From contig DLBY01000096.1 in the NCBI GenBank assembly GCA_002480345.1, forward strand, positions 1-27,804: 27,804 nucleotides of DNA, in the 5' to 3' direction. The DNA is from Phycisphaerales bacterium UBA7812. GTDB taxonomy: Bacteria; Planctomycetota; Phycisphaerae; Phycisphaerales; UBA1924. A program made the position numbers and the translations under genes. Each line of letters opens with the position of its first letter. Position 1 is the stretch's first letter. Under the pieces are notes generated by a model, which was not told the DNA's origin, did not search any database, and was given only the letters and a program-made list of their open reading frames with translations. Below, in pieces: positions 16,202 to 23,864 of this stretch.

Positions 16202-16693
16202 TCAGGGCAGCAATGGCCAGCGAGACCCACACTGTGCGCATTTCTCAGGCCCGATCCACAACCAGATCTTCTCAGAACCGATCGCGTATCCCTGTGCTGT
16301 ATCGAGCACAGCACGGCACGCGGGGCAGCCACGCCGAACCTGAAACCACCGCCAGTTCCGGCTGCGGTGCTCGAACCGACTCCGCCTCGCAAATAGGATC
16401 ATCGTCGCCACGAGCCCGATGCCGAACGCGAGGGCAGCGATTGGGTGAACGGGCCCCGCGGGCAACAACCACATCCCGATGGCACCAAAGACCAGCAGCA
16501 GAGGGCTGACAAACAACCCCCATTCCTGCCGACGGATCGCACGATCTGAATCCGCGCTGAGCGGATCGATCTCACCGAGCCCGTGATTGAAGACAGCGGT
16601 AACACGCCGCTTCGTCAACGATCGCTCGTCGATCGCGATGAATGCAACACCGCTTCCGTCGCGGAAGTCGAGAGCCTCATCCAATTCACGCAT
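16202..16693 (-). CDS. Unknown membrane protein with two TM segments and a CxxC/CxxC zinc-ribbon-like end
   Basis: The product is 163 residues from the ATG at 16693 (MRELDEALDF). I recognise no family. The N-terminal ~60 residues are soluble and charged (VAFIAIDERSLTKRRVTAVF). Two hydrophobic helices follow (about 63-81, LFVSPLLLVFGAIGMWLLP, and 86-103, IAALAFGIGLVATMILFA). The C-terminal part has CPAC and, about 27 residues later, CAQC, a spacing that could bind zinc. Codons such as CGT, GAA, TTG, GAT and GGT are frequent, unlike the strongly G/C-ending codons of the neighbours. The gene lies between the two ileS-tail copies: its stop is 3 bp from copy 1 and its start 32 bp after the ileS stop. 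No strong ribosome-binding site is visible, so the start is less certain than the frame. Confidence 0.75.
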   Translation of the reverse strand: MRELDEALDFRDGSGVAFIAIDERSLTKRRVTAVFNHGLGEIDPLSADSDRAIRRQEWGLFVSPLLLVFGAIGMWLLPAGPVHPIAALAFGIGLVATMILFARRSRFEHRSRNWRWFQVRRGCPACRAVLDTAQGYAIGSEKIWLWIGPEKCAQCGSRWPLLP

Positions 16694-16721
16694 GCACGCC
16701 CGGCGGGATGGACAGCCGAGC

Positions 16722-16826
16722 AGGCTCACACCCCTACCACCGCCGCGTCCCGGTCCGTCAAAAGACCGCCGTCGCTGCGCTCCTTGACCGTCCCGTCCCG
16801 CTTGCGGCTCCGCTCGCACCGGGGCT
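16722..16826 (-). repeat. Copy 2 of the duplicated ileS 3' end (within ileS)
   Basis: This is the functional 3' end of ileS, including its TGA at 16726-16728, and the partner of the copy at 16094-16198. The direct repeats are 628 bp apart start to start. Similarity stops sharply at 16826; the next ileS codon is GAG here and TAG in copy 1. Confidence 0.95.
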
Positions 16827-19800
16827 CGTCGCGCAGATCCTGCACAACGACCGCCGACGCCGACGGATCCACCGACGCTCGGCTCACGCCGCACAGGTCC
16901 GCGAGATCGACCGGATCGAACCCCGCGAGCACGCCGTCCGGATCCGGGAACACGATCCCCGCGTCGAGCGGGTTGTCGATCCCGTCCGCCTTCGCCTTCT
17001 CGAGCGCGAGCAGGCCCGCCTCGCGGGCGTCCATGACCTTCTCCCACGCGGGATCGACCGGCGCGCCGAACTCGCCCAGGAACTCCTCAAAGTGCACGCA
17101 GTCCGCCGCGTCCTTGTCGGCGCCGCGAAGCGCCCGCCACGCCTCATCCGCGGTATGGCACATGATCGGCGCGAGCAGGCGGCACAGCCCGTCCGCGATG
17201 TCCCACATGACGGTCTGCGTGCGCCGCCGGCGCGGCGAATCCGCCGCATCGCAATACAGCCGATCCTTTGTCGCCGCGAGGTAGACCGAACTCATCGCGT
17301 CGGCGCAGAAGTTGTAGATCGCCGCGTGCGCGCGCCGGAAGTTGTACTTGTCGTACGCCGCCTTGACCTCGAGGCTCATCGCGTCGAACCGGGCGAGCGC
17401 CCACGCGTCGATGCTCTTCGGATCGATCGATTGCAGGTCCACGCAGTCCTCGCCGCACGCGAAGTCCTGCAGGTTGCTCAGCAGGAACCGGACCGTGTTG
17501 CGGATCTTGCGGTACGACTCGCCCGCGAGCGCGAAGAACTCGTCGTCCACCTTCACATCGCCCTCGTAAGGAAGCGACGCGACCCACCAGCGCAGCACAT
17601 CCGCGCCGTACTTATCGAACAGGTTCTCGATCGTGTGCCCGCTGCTCTTGCTGAGCTTCTTGCCGTCCTTGTCGTTCATGAACCCGTGCGTCAGCAGCGT
17701 GCGGTAGGGCGGCCTGCCCATCACACCGATCGCCGGCAGCATCGACAGCTGGAACCAGCCCCGGTGCTGGTCCGAACCCTCGAGGTACAGCTCGACCGGG
17801 AACCCGTCGTCGCCCAGGCGCTCGCGCATCACCGCGTTCCAGGACGAGCCCGATTCGAACCAGACATCCAGAATGTCCCCGCCCTTCTTGAGCAATGAGA
17901 TATCCAGGTCATCCGGCGCCGCGGGGTCGCTCTCGGGGTCATAGTGCTTCAGGATCTCCGCCGGTTCCTTCGTGAACCACGCGTCCGAGCCCTCCTCGCG
18001 GAACAGCTGCGCCACCGCGCGCACGCTCGCCTCCGTCATGAACGCCGAACCGTCGCCCGTGATGAACGCCGGGATCGGAAGCCCCCACGAACGCTGACGG
18101 CTGATGCACCAGTCGGGTCGGCTCTCCAGCATCCCCCGCATCCGGTTCCGACCCCACTCCGGGACGAACTTCACAGGCTCACCGACCGACCCGCTCAGCT
18201 TCTCACGCCCACGCTCGATCTGGTCCACGCCCTGCGGCTCGGCGGACAGATCGTCACGCCCCCCACGCCCCACGGGCCCCGCCGGCGCACCCCGGCCCTC
18301 GAACTCACCCGGCTTGCGCGTCGAGCGCACGGGCTTGGTCTCCGCCTCCGTGTGCACGCCGTCCGCGACCGCCGCCTCCCCGATGACCGGCTGATCGTCC
18401 GCGGGCGCCATCGTCCCGAACGCCGAGGCGTCGATCGACGCGAGCGCCCGCTGGCGCAGGCTGAACTCGGGCCCCTCCTCGCCCGGCAGCGCAAAGGGCT
18501 TGTCGACCCCGACGAACCACTGCTCCGTGCAGCGGAAGATCACGGGCGTCTTGCTCCTCCAGTCGTGCGGGTACGAGTGCATGAACCGGTTGTCGTGGAA
18601 CAGGTGCCCCGATTGCCGCAGCCGCTCGGTGATCGTTTCATTCGCGTCCCACACGCTCATCCCGCGGAGCCACTCCGGGACCGTCTGGTCGTAGGTCCCG
18701 TCCCCGCGCACCGGGCAATAGACGGGCAACCCGACCTTCAGACCCGTCTGGTAGTCCTCCACACCGTGCCCCGGCGCGGTGTGCACCAGCCCCGTGCCGT
18801 CCTCCAGGGTCACATAATCCGCCGCGACGATCGAGTACACGCTCGACACATCCGCGTCCGGGTGCCCGTGCGGGCGCGGAGGCTCGTCGATAAACGGGTG
18901 CCGGTACCGCAACCCGATCAGCTTCTCGCCCGTCGCGCGTCCCAGCACCTCCACGCTCTCCGCGTTCCCCTGCTTGGTCACGCTCTCGAGCAGCTCCTCC
19001 GCGACGACCGTCACATTCCCGTCCACTCGCGCCAGCACATAGGTGAACCGCTCGTGCACCGCGACCGCCTCGTTCGCCGGCAGCGTCCAGGGCGTCGTCG
19101 TCCAGATCATGAACGAGGGCGTCTGCCCCACCGCGTCAGGCTCCAACCCGAACGCGGCGCACACCGCCCCGCCGTCCGACGCCTCGAAGTCCACGAACAC
19201 CGAGATGTCCTCCCGGTCCTGGTATTCGAGCTCCGCGTCCGCCAGCGCCGTCTCGTTCGCGATCGACCAGTGCACGGGCTTGAGCGCGCGGTACACCAGC
19301 CCCCGCGCCACCAGCCCCGCCAGCACCTCGATCACCGCGCCCTCATACTCGGGCTTCATCGTCAGGTACGGATCCTCGTAGTCCGCCTGCGTCAGCAGAC
19401 GCTCCATCTGCCCAGCCTGCAGCTTCACGAACTTCTCGGCGTACTTCTTGCACTCGCGCCGGATCGCGATCTTCGCCTGCTCGGGCTCCAGTTCGCCCAG
19501 CTTCTTCGCCTTCCCACTCTCGACCAGCTCGGTCATCACCTTGTGCTCGATGGGAAGCCCGTGGCAGTCCCACCCGGGCACATAAGGCACATCAAACCCC
19601 GCCATGCCCTTCGAGCGCACGACAAAGTCCTTGAGACACTTGTTCATCAAGTGCCCCAGGTGGATCGAACCGTTCGCGTAGGGAGGCCCGTCGTGGAACA
19701 CGAACCGGGGTCGGCCCGCTTTCTTCTCACGCAGCGCCGCGTACGACGCAGACTTCGCCCACCGCTTCAGGCTCGCGGGCTCGTTCTGGATCAGGTTCGC

Positions 19801-19872
19801 CTTCATCGCAAACCCGGTCTTCGGAAGGTTCAGCGTCTTCTTGTACGATCGTTCTGTCGCATCAGCGGACAT
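16726..19872 (-). CDS. ileS: Isoleucyl-tRNA synthetase
   Basis: The product is 1048 residues, longer than the 938 of E. coli IleRS. The ATG at 19872 is chosen because GGAG lies eight bases upstream; an ATG two codons earlier is too close to it. Class I motifs are clear: HLGH (71-74, in GSIHLGHL) and KLSKS (739-743). The CP1 editing domain shows WTTTPWTLPANE and GTGLVHTAPGHG, and the catalytic core has RPDWCISRQRSWG. It charges tRNA-Ile with isoleucine in the cytoplasm. Between residues 482 and 567, just before VKFVPEWG, there is an ~84-residue low-complexity insertion rich in Gly, Arg, Glu and Pro that E. coli IleRS lacks. The C-terminus has only one Cys (CERSRKRDG) where many IleRS carry a zinc-binding domain. 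The last 105 bp are duplicated downstream. Confidence 0.97.
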   Translation of the reverse strand: MSADATERSYKKTLNLPKTGFAMKANLIQNEPASLKRWAKSASYAALREKKAGRPRFVFHDGPPYANGSIHLGHLMNKCLKDFVVRSKGMAGFDVPYVPGWDCHGLPIEHKVMTELVESGKAKKLGELEPEQAKIAIRRECKKYAEKFVKLQAGQMERLLTQADYEDPYLTMKPEYEGAVIEVLAGLVARGLVYRALKPVHWSIANETALADAELEYQDREDISVFVDFEASDGGAVCAAFGLEPDAVGQTPSFMIWTTTPWTLPANEAVAVHERFTYVLARVDGNVTVVAEELLESVTKQGNAESVEVLGRATGEKLIGLRYRHPFIDEPPRPHGHPDADVSSVYSIVAADYVTLEDGTGLVHTAPGHGVEDYQTGLKVGLPVYCPVRGDGTYDQTVPEWLRGMSVWDANETITERLRQSGHLFHDNRFMHSYPHDWRSKTPVIFRCTEQWFVGVDKPFALPGEEGPEFSLRQRALASIDASAFGTMAPADDQPVIGEAAVADGVHTEAETKPVRSTRKPGEFEGRGAPAGPVGRGGRDDLSAEPQGVDQIERGREKLSGSVGEPVKFVPEWGRNRMRGMLESRPDWCISRQRSWGLPIPAFITGDGSAFMTEASVRAVAQLFREEGSDAWFTKEPAEILKHYDPESDPAAPDDLDISLLKKGGDILDVWFESGSSWNAVMRERLGDDGFPVELYLEGSDQHRGWFQLSMLPAIGVMGRPPYRTLLTHGFMNDKDGKKLSKSSGHTIENLFDKYGADVLRWWVASLPYEGDVKVDDEFFALAGESYRKIRNTVRFLLSNLQDFACGEDCVDLQSIDPKSIDAWALARFDAMSLEVKAAYDKYNFRRAHAAIYNFCADAMSSVYLAATKDRLYCDAADSPRRRRTQTVMWDIADGLCRLLAPIMCHTADEAWRALRGADKDAADCVHFEEFLGEFGAPVDPAWEKVMDAREAGLLALEKAKADGIDNPLDAGIVFPDPDGVLAGFDPVDLADLCGVSRASVDPSASAVVVQDLRDEPRCERSRKRDGTVKERSDGGLLTDRDAAVVGV

Positions 19873-20197
19873 CGCCATCACTCCGCGCGGCCCACCGGAC
19901 CCGGGCCCTCTCGCCCACGGACCGGCCACCGCGTTCAATCGTGGTCTCTGGTATCTCGAAGAATAGGAACAGGCCCAACGCGAAACGCCCCGCGAGTCCC
20001 GTCTGCTGATCCCGCCCCTCACCGAGCCGGGATCACCGCCGAGCCCTCAGCAGGGCCGCATAATTCGGATCGGAGCGATCATGGAGCCGTCCATGCGCAC
20101 AGTCTAGCCCGCTTCGAGCCGGGGCACCCGGATCGGCGCGCAGAGGCGTGCACCAGCAGACGGGTCCATCGTCGACCGCCCGCACCCGATCGCGTGC
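19873..20197. other. 325-bp intergenic region upstream of ileS
   Basis: No gene is supported here. The ileS ribosome-binding site lies at its left edge. Near 20068-20080 there is a 5-bp palindrome, GATCG-GAG-CGATC. I saw no T-box leader features. A TTGGGC ... GATACC pair with a 17-base spacer upstream of ileS on the minus strand is a weak promoter candidate only. Confidence 0.5.
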
Positions 20198-20740
20198 TTA
20201 TTTCTGCTCGAAGATCGTCTGCGTCCGCAGGACGATGCCCCCCGGCGCGAACAGGTGGTAGCACTGCGCGTGCACCTCTTTGTGAAAACGCTGCACATCG
20301 ATGATCGACATGCTCTGCCCCGCGGGCGTCGCCCAACGGCTCACCTGCGCCTCGGCTTCCGCCGCATAATCGAGCATCTCGTCGAAGGTCGCGCGATACA
20401 GGTTCTCGCCCAGCGTCTCGCTCTGGATCGTCGCGATGTACCCCACGCCGTCCTGCTCGAAACGCTCGTCCAGATCGTGCTCACCGCCGCACAGGAAGGT
20501 GGTCACCGCGTTCGCGGAGGGCAACGGGCTCTCGTTCCAACAGATGACCTCGCTGTAGCACGCCGAGCCCGTCCCGAAGCGGAGGGCATGCCCCCCGTTC
20601 ACGATCCAGCTCTCGAGCTCCCACCCCTCGTGCCGGACCACTTTTCGGTTCCGCAATTCGAAGAACTCGGGGTGCAGGGCCCGGTTATAGAGGCCGAAGG
20701 CAAACGCTTGATCAAGCTGCGGTGTGACGATCGGGTTCAC
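20198..20740 (-). CDS. DUF2617-like protein of unknown function
   Basis: The product is 180 residues from GTG 20740, which has AGGGG about ten bases upstream; a TTG at 20764 is the longer alternative and lacks such a site. The sequence resembles, from memory of planctomycete proteins, the DUF2617 group: LYNRALHPEFFEL near the N-terminus, VVRHEGWELESWI, a central ACYSEVICWNESPLP, CGGEHDLDERFEQDGVGY, and a C-terminal FHKEVHAQCYHLFAPGG followed by LRTQTIFEQ. No signal peptide, membrane segment or catalytic motif stands out. It is probably cytoplasmic. It is transcribed toward ileS on the same strand with a 325-bp gap, so it is not obviously in the same operon. Confidence 0.75.
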   Translation of the reverse strand: MNPIVTPQLDQAFAFGLYNRALHPEFFELRNRKVVRHEGWELESWIVNGGHALRFGTGSACYSEVICWNESPLPSANAVTTFLCGGEHDLDERFEQDGVGYIATIQSETLGENLYRATFDEMLDYAAEAEAQVSRWATPAGQSMSIIDVQRFHKEVHAQCYHLFAPGGIVLRTQTIFEQK

Positions 20741-21054
20741 GGCCTTGATTCCCCTGCGTTGCAAGCCGGAAGCCGCGCCACCCCCAACAGGCGACGCGCC
20801 CTCCAGTGTCTACCCACCGGGTCCGCACAATGTGCGGCTGCGGGCCCGAATGAGCCGAAATGCTCCGGAGGCCGAGCGCATCCGGCGCCCGGTCCATCCC
20901 CACGAGTTCGCCGGGGCACAGCCCTGCACGGAGAGGGTCTGCCCGCGACGAATCACAATATAGAAGATCCCCCGTGCGGTGATCTACTACAAATTGGGTG
21001 ATTCGGACAAGATTTCTCGGACGCCGTCCATCGCTTATCAAAATCTTGACAATC
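20741..21054. other. 314-bp divergent intergenic region, AT-richer at its right end
   Basis: No gene is supported. The right ~110 bases are AT-richer than the rest of the window (for example CACAATATAGAAG near 20955), consistent with promoter DNA for the helical-repeat gene. An 8-bp inverted repeat ends six bases before the ATG at 21055 and is listed separately. Confidence 0.5.
21008..21048 (+). promoter_or_regulatory. Inverted repeat just before the helical-repeat protein start
   Basis: CAAGATTT at 21008-21015 and AAATCTTG at 21041-21048 are perfect reverse complements separated by 25 bases, ending six bases before the ATG at 21055. It could be an operator or an mRNA hairpin near the start. 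If translation begins at the upstream in-frame GTG (20998) it would be within the coding region. Confidence 0.35.
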
Positions 21055-23244
21055 ATGGACTTACGACCAAGAAGCACCCCCTCTTCCCCAAAGCGACCCA
21101 TCGAGGCGCTCCAGTCCATTCCTAACAAAATCCAATTCGTCGCGATCCGAGACACCATCCCCGTCGCGAGCAACGCCGAAAAAGGGGGTCTTCTTCTTCA
21201 CCTGCTCCATCTTTGCCATCCTCCGGAGTACACCGAACCGGGCACCCCGCTTCTCCGGATGCTCGCCCGTGCCCTCCAGCCGTTCAGCGCGCCCCTCCGC
21301 GCCGACCGCCTCGCGGACGACGAACGCACCGCGGGCGACGCCCAGGCCCTCCTGCTCGAGCACTGGCACGAGTTGCCCCCCGAGGCCCGCCGCGTCGCCC
21401 TCGCGATCGACGGCGCGGACTGGCAGTTCCATCTCCGCCGCGCTATCCAGTCGCCCGCCGATCCCGCCAAGGCCGGAGCCATCGAGGCCGTCCTCGCGTG
21501 CCTCGCCGATATCGAGGCACGCGGGACGCCCGTCGATCGGCGCATCGCGCTCGCCCTGCTCGCATCGAGCGACCGCCGCGCCGCGGATCTCGCCGAACGC
21601 GTCATCCGCCCGCGTATCCTCGCGGGCGTGCGCACCCCCGACGACGAACGCCCCCCGGCGCTCCGGTCCGCGCCCGCCACGGAACCGAGCCCGACCGCAG
21701 ACGCGGTCTCCGCCGCGTGCGCCGCGCTCGACCACGCCGGGACCACGCCGCGCGATGCGCTCGCCCTCGCCTCGCTGCTGCTGCTGGACCGCCCCGCGCG
21801 CGACGCGGATGCCCGCGAACTCGAACCGCTGCGCAGGATCCTCGCCGACGCGTCCCACCCCGCGTTCCCGGTCCTCCGCCGTGCGCTGAAGCGCGATCGC
21901 TCCCCCGCGTCCCGCCGTCTCGCGTGGCGCCTTCTCGCGCCGGGCCCGCTCGCGATCGCCGCGACCGAACGGCTCCGCTCCGCCGAGTCGCCCGCCGAGC
22001 ACGACGCGGTCCTCCGCGAGACCCACCTGCTCCTCAACCCCCGCCGGCGCGCGGCGCTTGTTGACAGCGCCCGCACGCTGCCCTTCGCTACCCTCTGCCC
22101 CCCCGCCTCGGTTCCCCTCAGCCTCGCCTCGGAACGCGGGCTCGCCCGTCTCGTCAGCGTCGCGGATCCCGCAACGCAGGAGCGTGCGCACGACCGCCTG
22201 CTCGCGACCCGCGACGAGCGGGCGCGTCTCATCGCCGCGGCGAGCGCCACCGGCGCGCGCCTCACCGATTTCTGCCTCGACACGAACCCCGCTGTCGCGA
22301 CGACCGCTTCGCTCAGGCTCTCCGTGCTGGGCGTCGCGCGCCCGACCGACCGGCCCGCGGATCACCGCGTGCGCACCACCCGCATGCTCGCGAGGAGCCC
22401 GGTCGCCCGCGTGCGCACGATCGCGCGCGAAGACCTGGGCCTCGCGGACCTGCTGACCGAAGACGGCACCCCGACCCTGCGCGCCCGGGCGCTCGGGCAA
22501 GCCGATCCCGACCGCCTCGCCGAACTCCTCGCACAACAACTCGACACGAGCGAGCGGGACCCGAGCCGGAGCGTGCGCACGCTCCGCGCCGTCGCCCGCC
22601 TCGGGCTCGCGGGCGCGTTCACCGAACGCCTCGCGGCGATGGTCACCGAGCAGACCGACCCCAGGCTCGCAGCGACCGCCGCGGCGGTCCTGGGCTCGGT
22701 CCCCCGGCGCACCGCGATCGACCCCCTCGACGCGGCCCTCGCGCACACCGACGCCCGCGTGCGCGCCAACGCGGTCGAATCGCTCGAGCGGGTGAGCCGC
22801 ACGATCGACACCGACCCCCGCGATCGTTTCTCGGAGATCAAGGCCTGCCCGGACCACCGGTCGCGGGCGAACGCGATGCGAGCGCTCGAGCGCCTCCGTC
22901 TCGCGGACGACGGCGAGATCCACGACGACGCGGCACGCATGCTGTTTGATGCGCGGGCGCCCCACCGCCTCGCCGCGGTCTGGCTCGCCGAGCGTCTGCT
23001 CTGCGACCCCCGCTCCGATCGGCGTCCCGACGACCCCGCCTGGCAGTCGGTCGCCCGCGGGGTTGCCGCGCTCGCGCGCACGGAAGACGACGCCCACATC
23101 CGCGCCCGCGCCACCCGCTGCGCCCGCCGCCTGCTCGCGGAGACCAAGCGCCCCGCGCCCGATCCCGCGATCGCCCACGCCGCGCGCCGCCTCCGGGCCC
23201 ACCTCGCCGAAGGAGTGGGCGCAGCGGAGGGGGTGGACGCATGA
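21055..23244 (+). CDS. Large HEAT-like helical-repeat protein
   Basis: The product is 729 residues from the ATG at 21055. It is almost wholly alpha-helical and rich in Ala, Arg, Leu, Asp and Glu, with recurrent two-helix units typical of HEAT/armadillo-like solenoids (for example AATAAAVLGSVPRRTAIDPLD, then DARVRANAVESLERV). No signal peptide or enzyme motif is visible, so it is likely a cytoplasmic scaffold, but its partner is unknown. The first ~50 codons lack the strong G/C third-position bias seen later, so the true start could be farther downstream (ATG at 21259) or at GTG 20998; no good ribosome-binding site separates these. Its TGA overlaps the ATG of the next gene (ATGA), implying translational coupling and a shared job. 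Confidence 0.82.
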   Translation: MDLRPRSTPSSPKRPIEALQSIPNKIQFVAIRDTIPVASNAEKGGLLLHLLHLCHPPEYTEPGTPLLRMLARALQPFSAPLRADRLADDERTAGDAQALLLEHWHELPPEARRVALAIDGADWQFHLRRAIQSPADPAKAGAIEAVLACLADIEARGTPVDRRIALALLASSDRRAADLAERVIRPRILAGVRTPDDERPPALRSAPATEPSPTADAVSAACAALDHAGTTPRDALALASLLLLDRPARDADARELEPLRRILADASHPAFPVLRRALKRDRSPASRRLAWRLLAPGPLAIAATERLRSAESPAEHDAVLRETHLLLNPRRRAALVDSARTLPFATLCPPASVPLSLASERGLARLVSVADPATQERAHDRLLATRDERARLIAAASATGARLTDFCLDTNPAVATTASLRLSVLGVARPTDRPADHRVRTTRMLARSPVARVRTIAREDLGLADLLTEDGTPTLRARALGQADPDRLAELLAQQLDTSERDPSRSVRTLRAVARLGLAGAFTERLAAMVTEQTDPRLAATAAAVLGSVPRRTAIDPLDAALAHTDARVRANAVESLERVSRTIDTDPRDRFSEIKACPDHRSRANAMRALERLRLADDGEIHDDAARMLFDARAPHRLAAVWLAERLLCDPRSDRRPDDPAWQSVARGVAALARTEDDAHIRARATRCARRLLAETKRPAPDPAIAHAARRLRAHLAEGVGAAEGVDA

Positions 23245-23756
23245 TCAGGCACTGGTTCGCGACCCCCAGCAACCCCGTCAGCCTGGCGCGACCCGAGGAC
23301 GCGCCGGACGCGGCGGGCGCGGCGCACACCGTCGTCGAGGTCGCGACCAACTGGTGGGTGATGATCCCGCTGCTCCTGGTCGGCGCGGCCGCGATCATGA
23401 CGGTCCAACTCCGCCTGGCGCGCGCACGACGCCTGCCCGATGAGGAGAAGGCGTTCCGCCTGCTCGCGCGCGCCGCGCGGGTGCCGGGGCGGCAACGGGT
23501 CATGGTCCGCGCGCTCGCGAAGGCGCACGGCGACGCGACCCCCGCGGCGCTGCTGCTCAGCGACCACGCGACCGCGAAGGCGAGCGCCCGCATCGAGCTC
23601 AAGCCGGGCACGCCGGGCGATCGCCTCCTCCGACGCGTGCTCGCGTCGCGCGGGATCGCCGACCCGCGGCCAGTCCCGACCCCCCAGACACCGCATCGTT
23701 CCCGCAAGAACGCGGACGCATCCCCCAAGAAGGGGCGGGTGAATCTGCGCGCATAG
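23241..23756 (+). CDS. Single-TM protein of unknown function, coupled to the helical-repeat gene
   Basis: The product is 171 residues from the ATG at 23241, overlapping the preceding stop by four bases. A ~37-residue N-terminal part is followed by one hydrophobic helix (about 38-58, NWWVMIPLLLVGAAAIMTVQ). The cytoplasmic part contains EKAFRLLARAARVPGRQRVM and VRALAKAHGDATPAALLLSDH, which may be a small helical domain, and ends in a basic tail (HRSRKNADASPKKGRVNLRA). I do not recognise the family. Because it is coupled to the preceding gene, it may anchor that protein at the membrane; this is inference from position only. Confidence 0.8.
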   Translation: MIRHWFATPSNPVSLARPEDAPDAAGAAHTVVEVATNWWVMIPLLLVGAAAIMTVQLRLARARRLPDEEKAFRLLARAARVPGRQRVMVRALAKAHGDATPAALLLSDHATAKASARIELKPGTPGDRLLRRVLASRGIADPRPVPTPQTPHRSRKNADASPKKGRVNLRA

Positions 23757-23864
23757 CGTCCCCCGCCGCCCAGGGTTCCGAATCGGATCAACGGGTTGGC
23801 GCGAACCCGTGCCGGGGCGCGCTCGTTCTTGTCCCACACGCCGTCCCTTGCGGAGGTCCCTCGT

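Noticed and set aside
20081..20107. An eight-codon ORF (MEPSMRTV) preceded by CGGAG in the ileS upstream region
   Set aside because: It is on the opposite strand to ileS and too short to distinguish from chance; no attenuator structure accompanies it.
19873..20197. T-box riboswitch upstream of ileS
   Set aside because: I found no T-box bulge sequence or specifier/antiterminator layout.
17944..20304. A 786-codon open frame on the plus strand opposite ileS
   Set aside because: It is antisense to a complete, motif-rich IleRS and is an Arg/His-rich translation without domains, as expected from GC-rich DNA.
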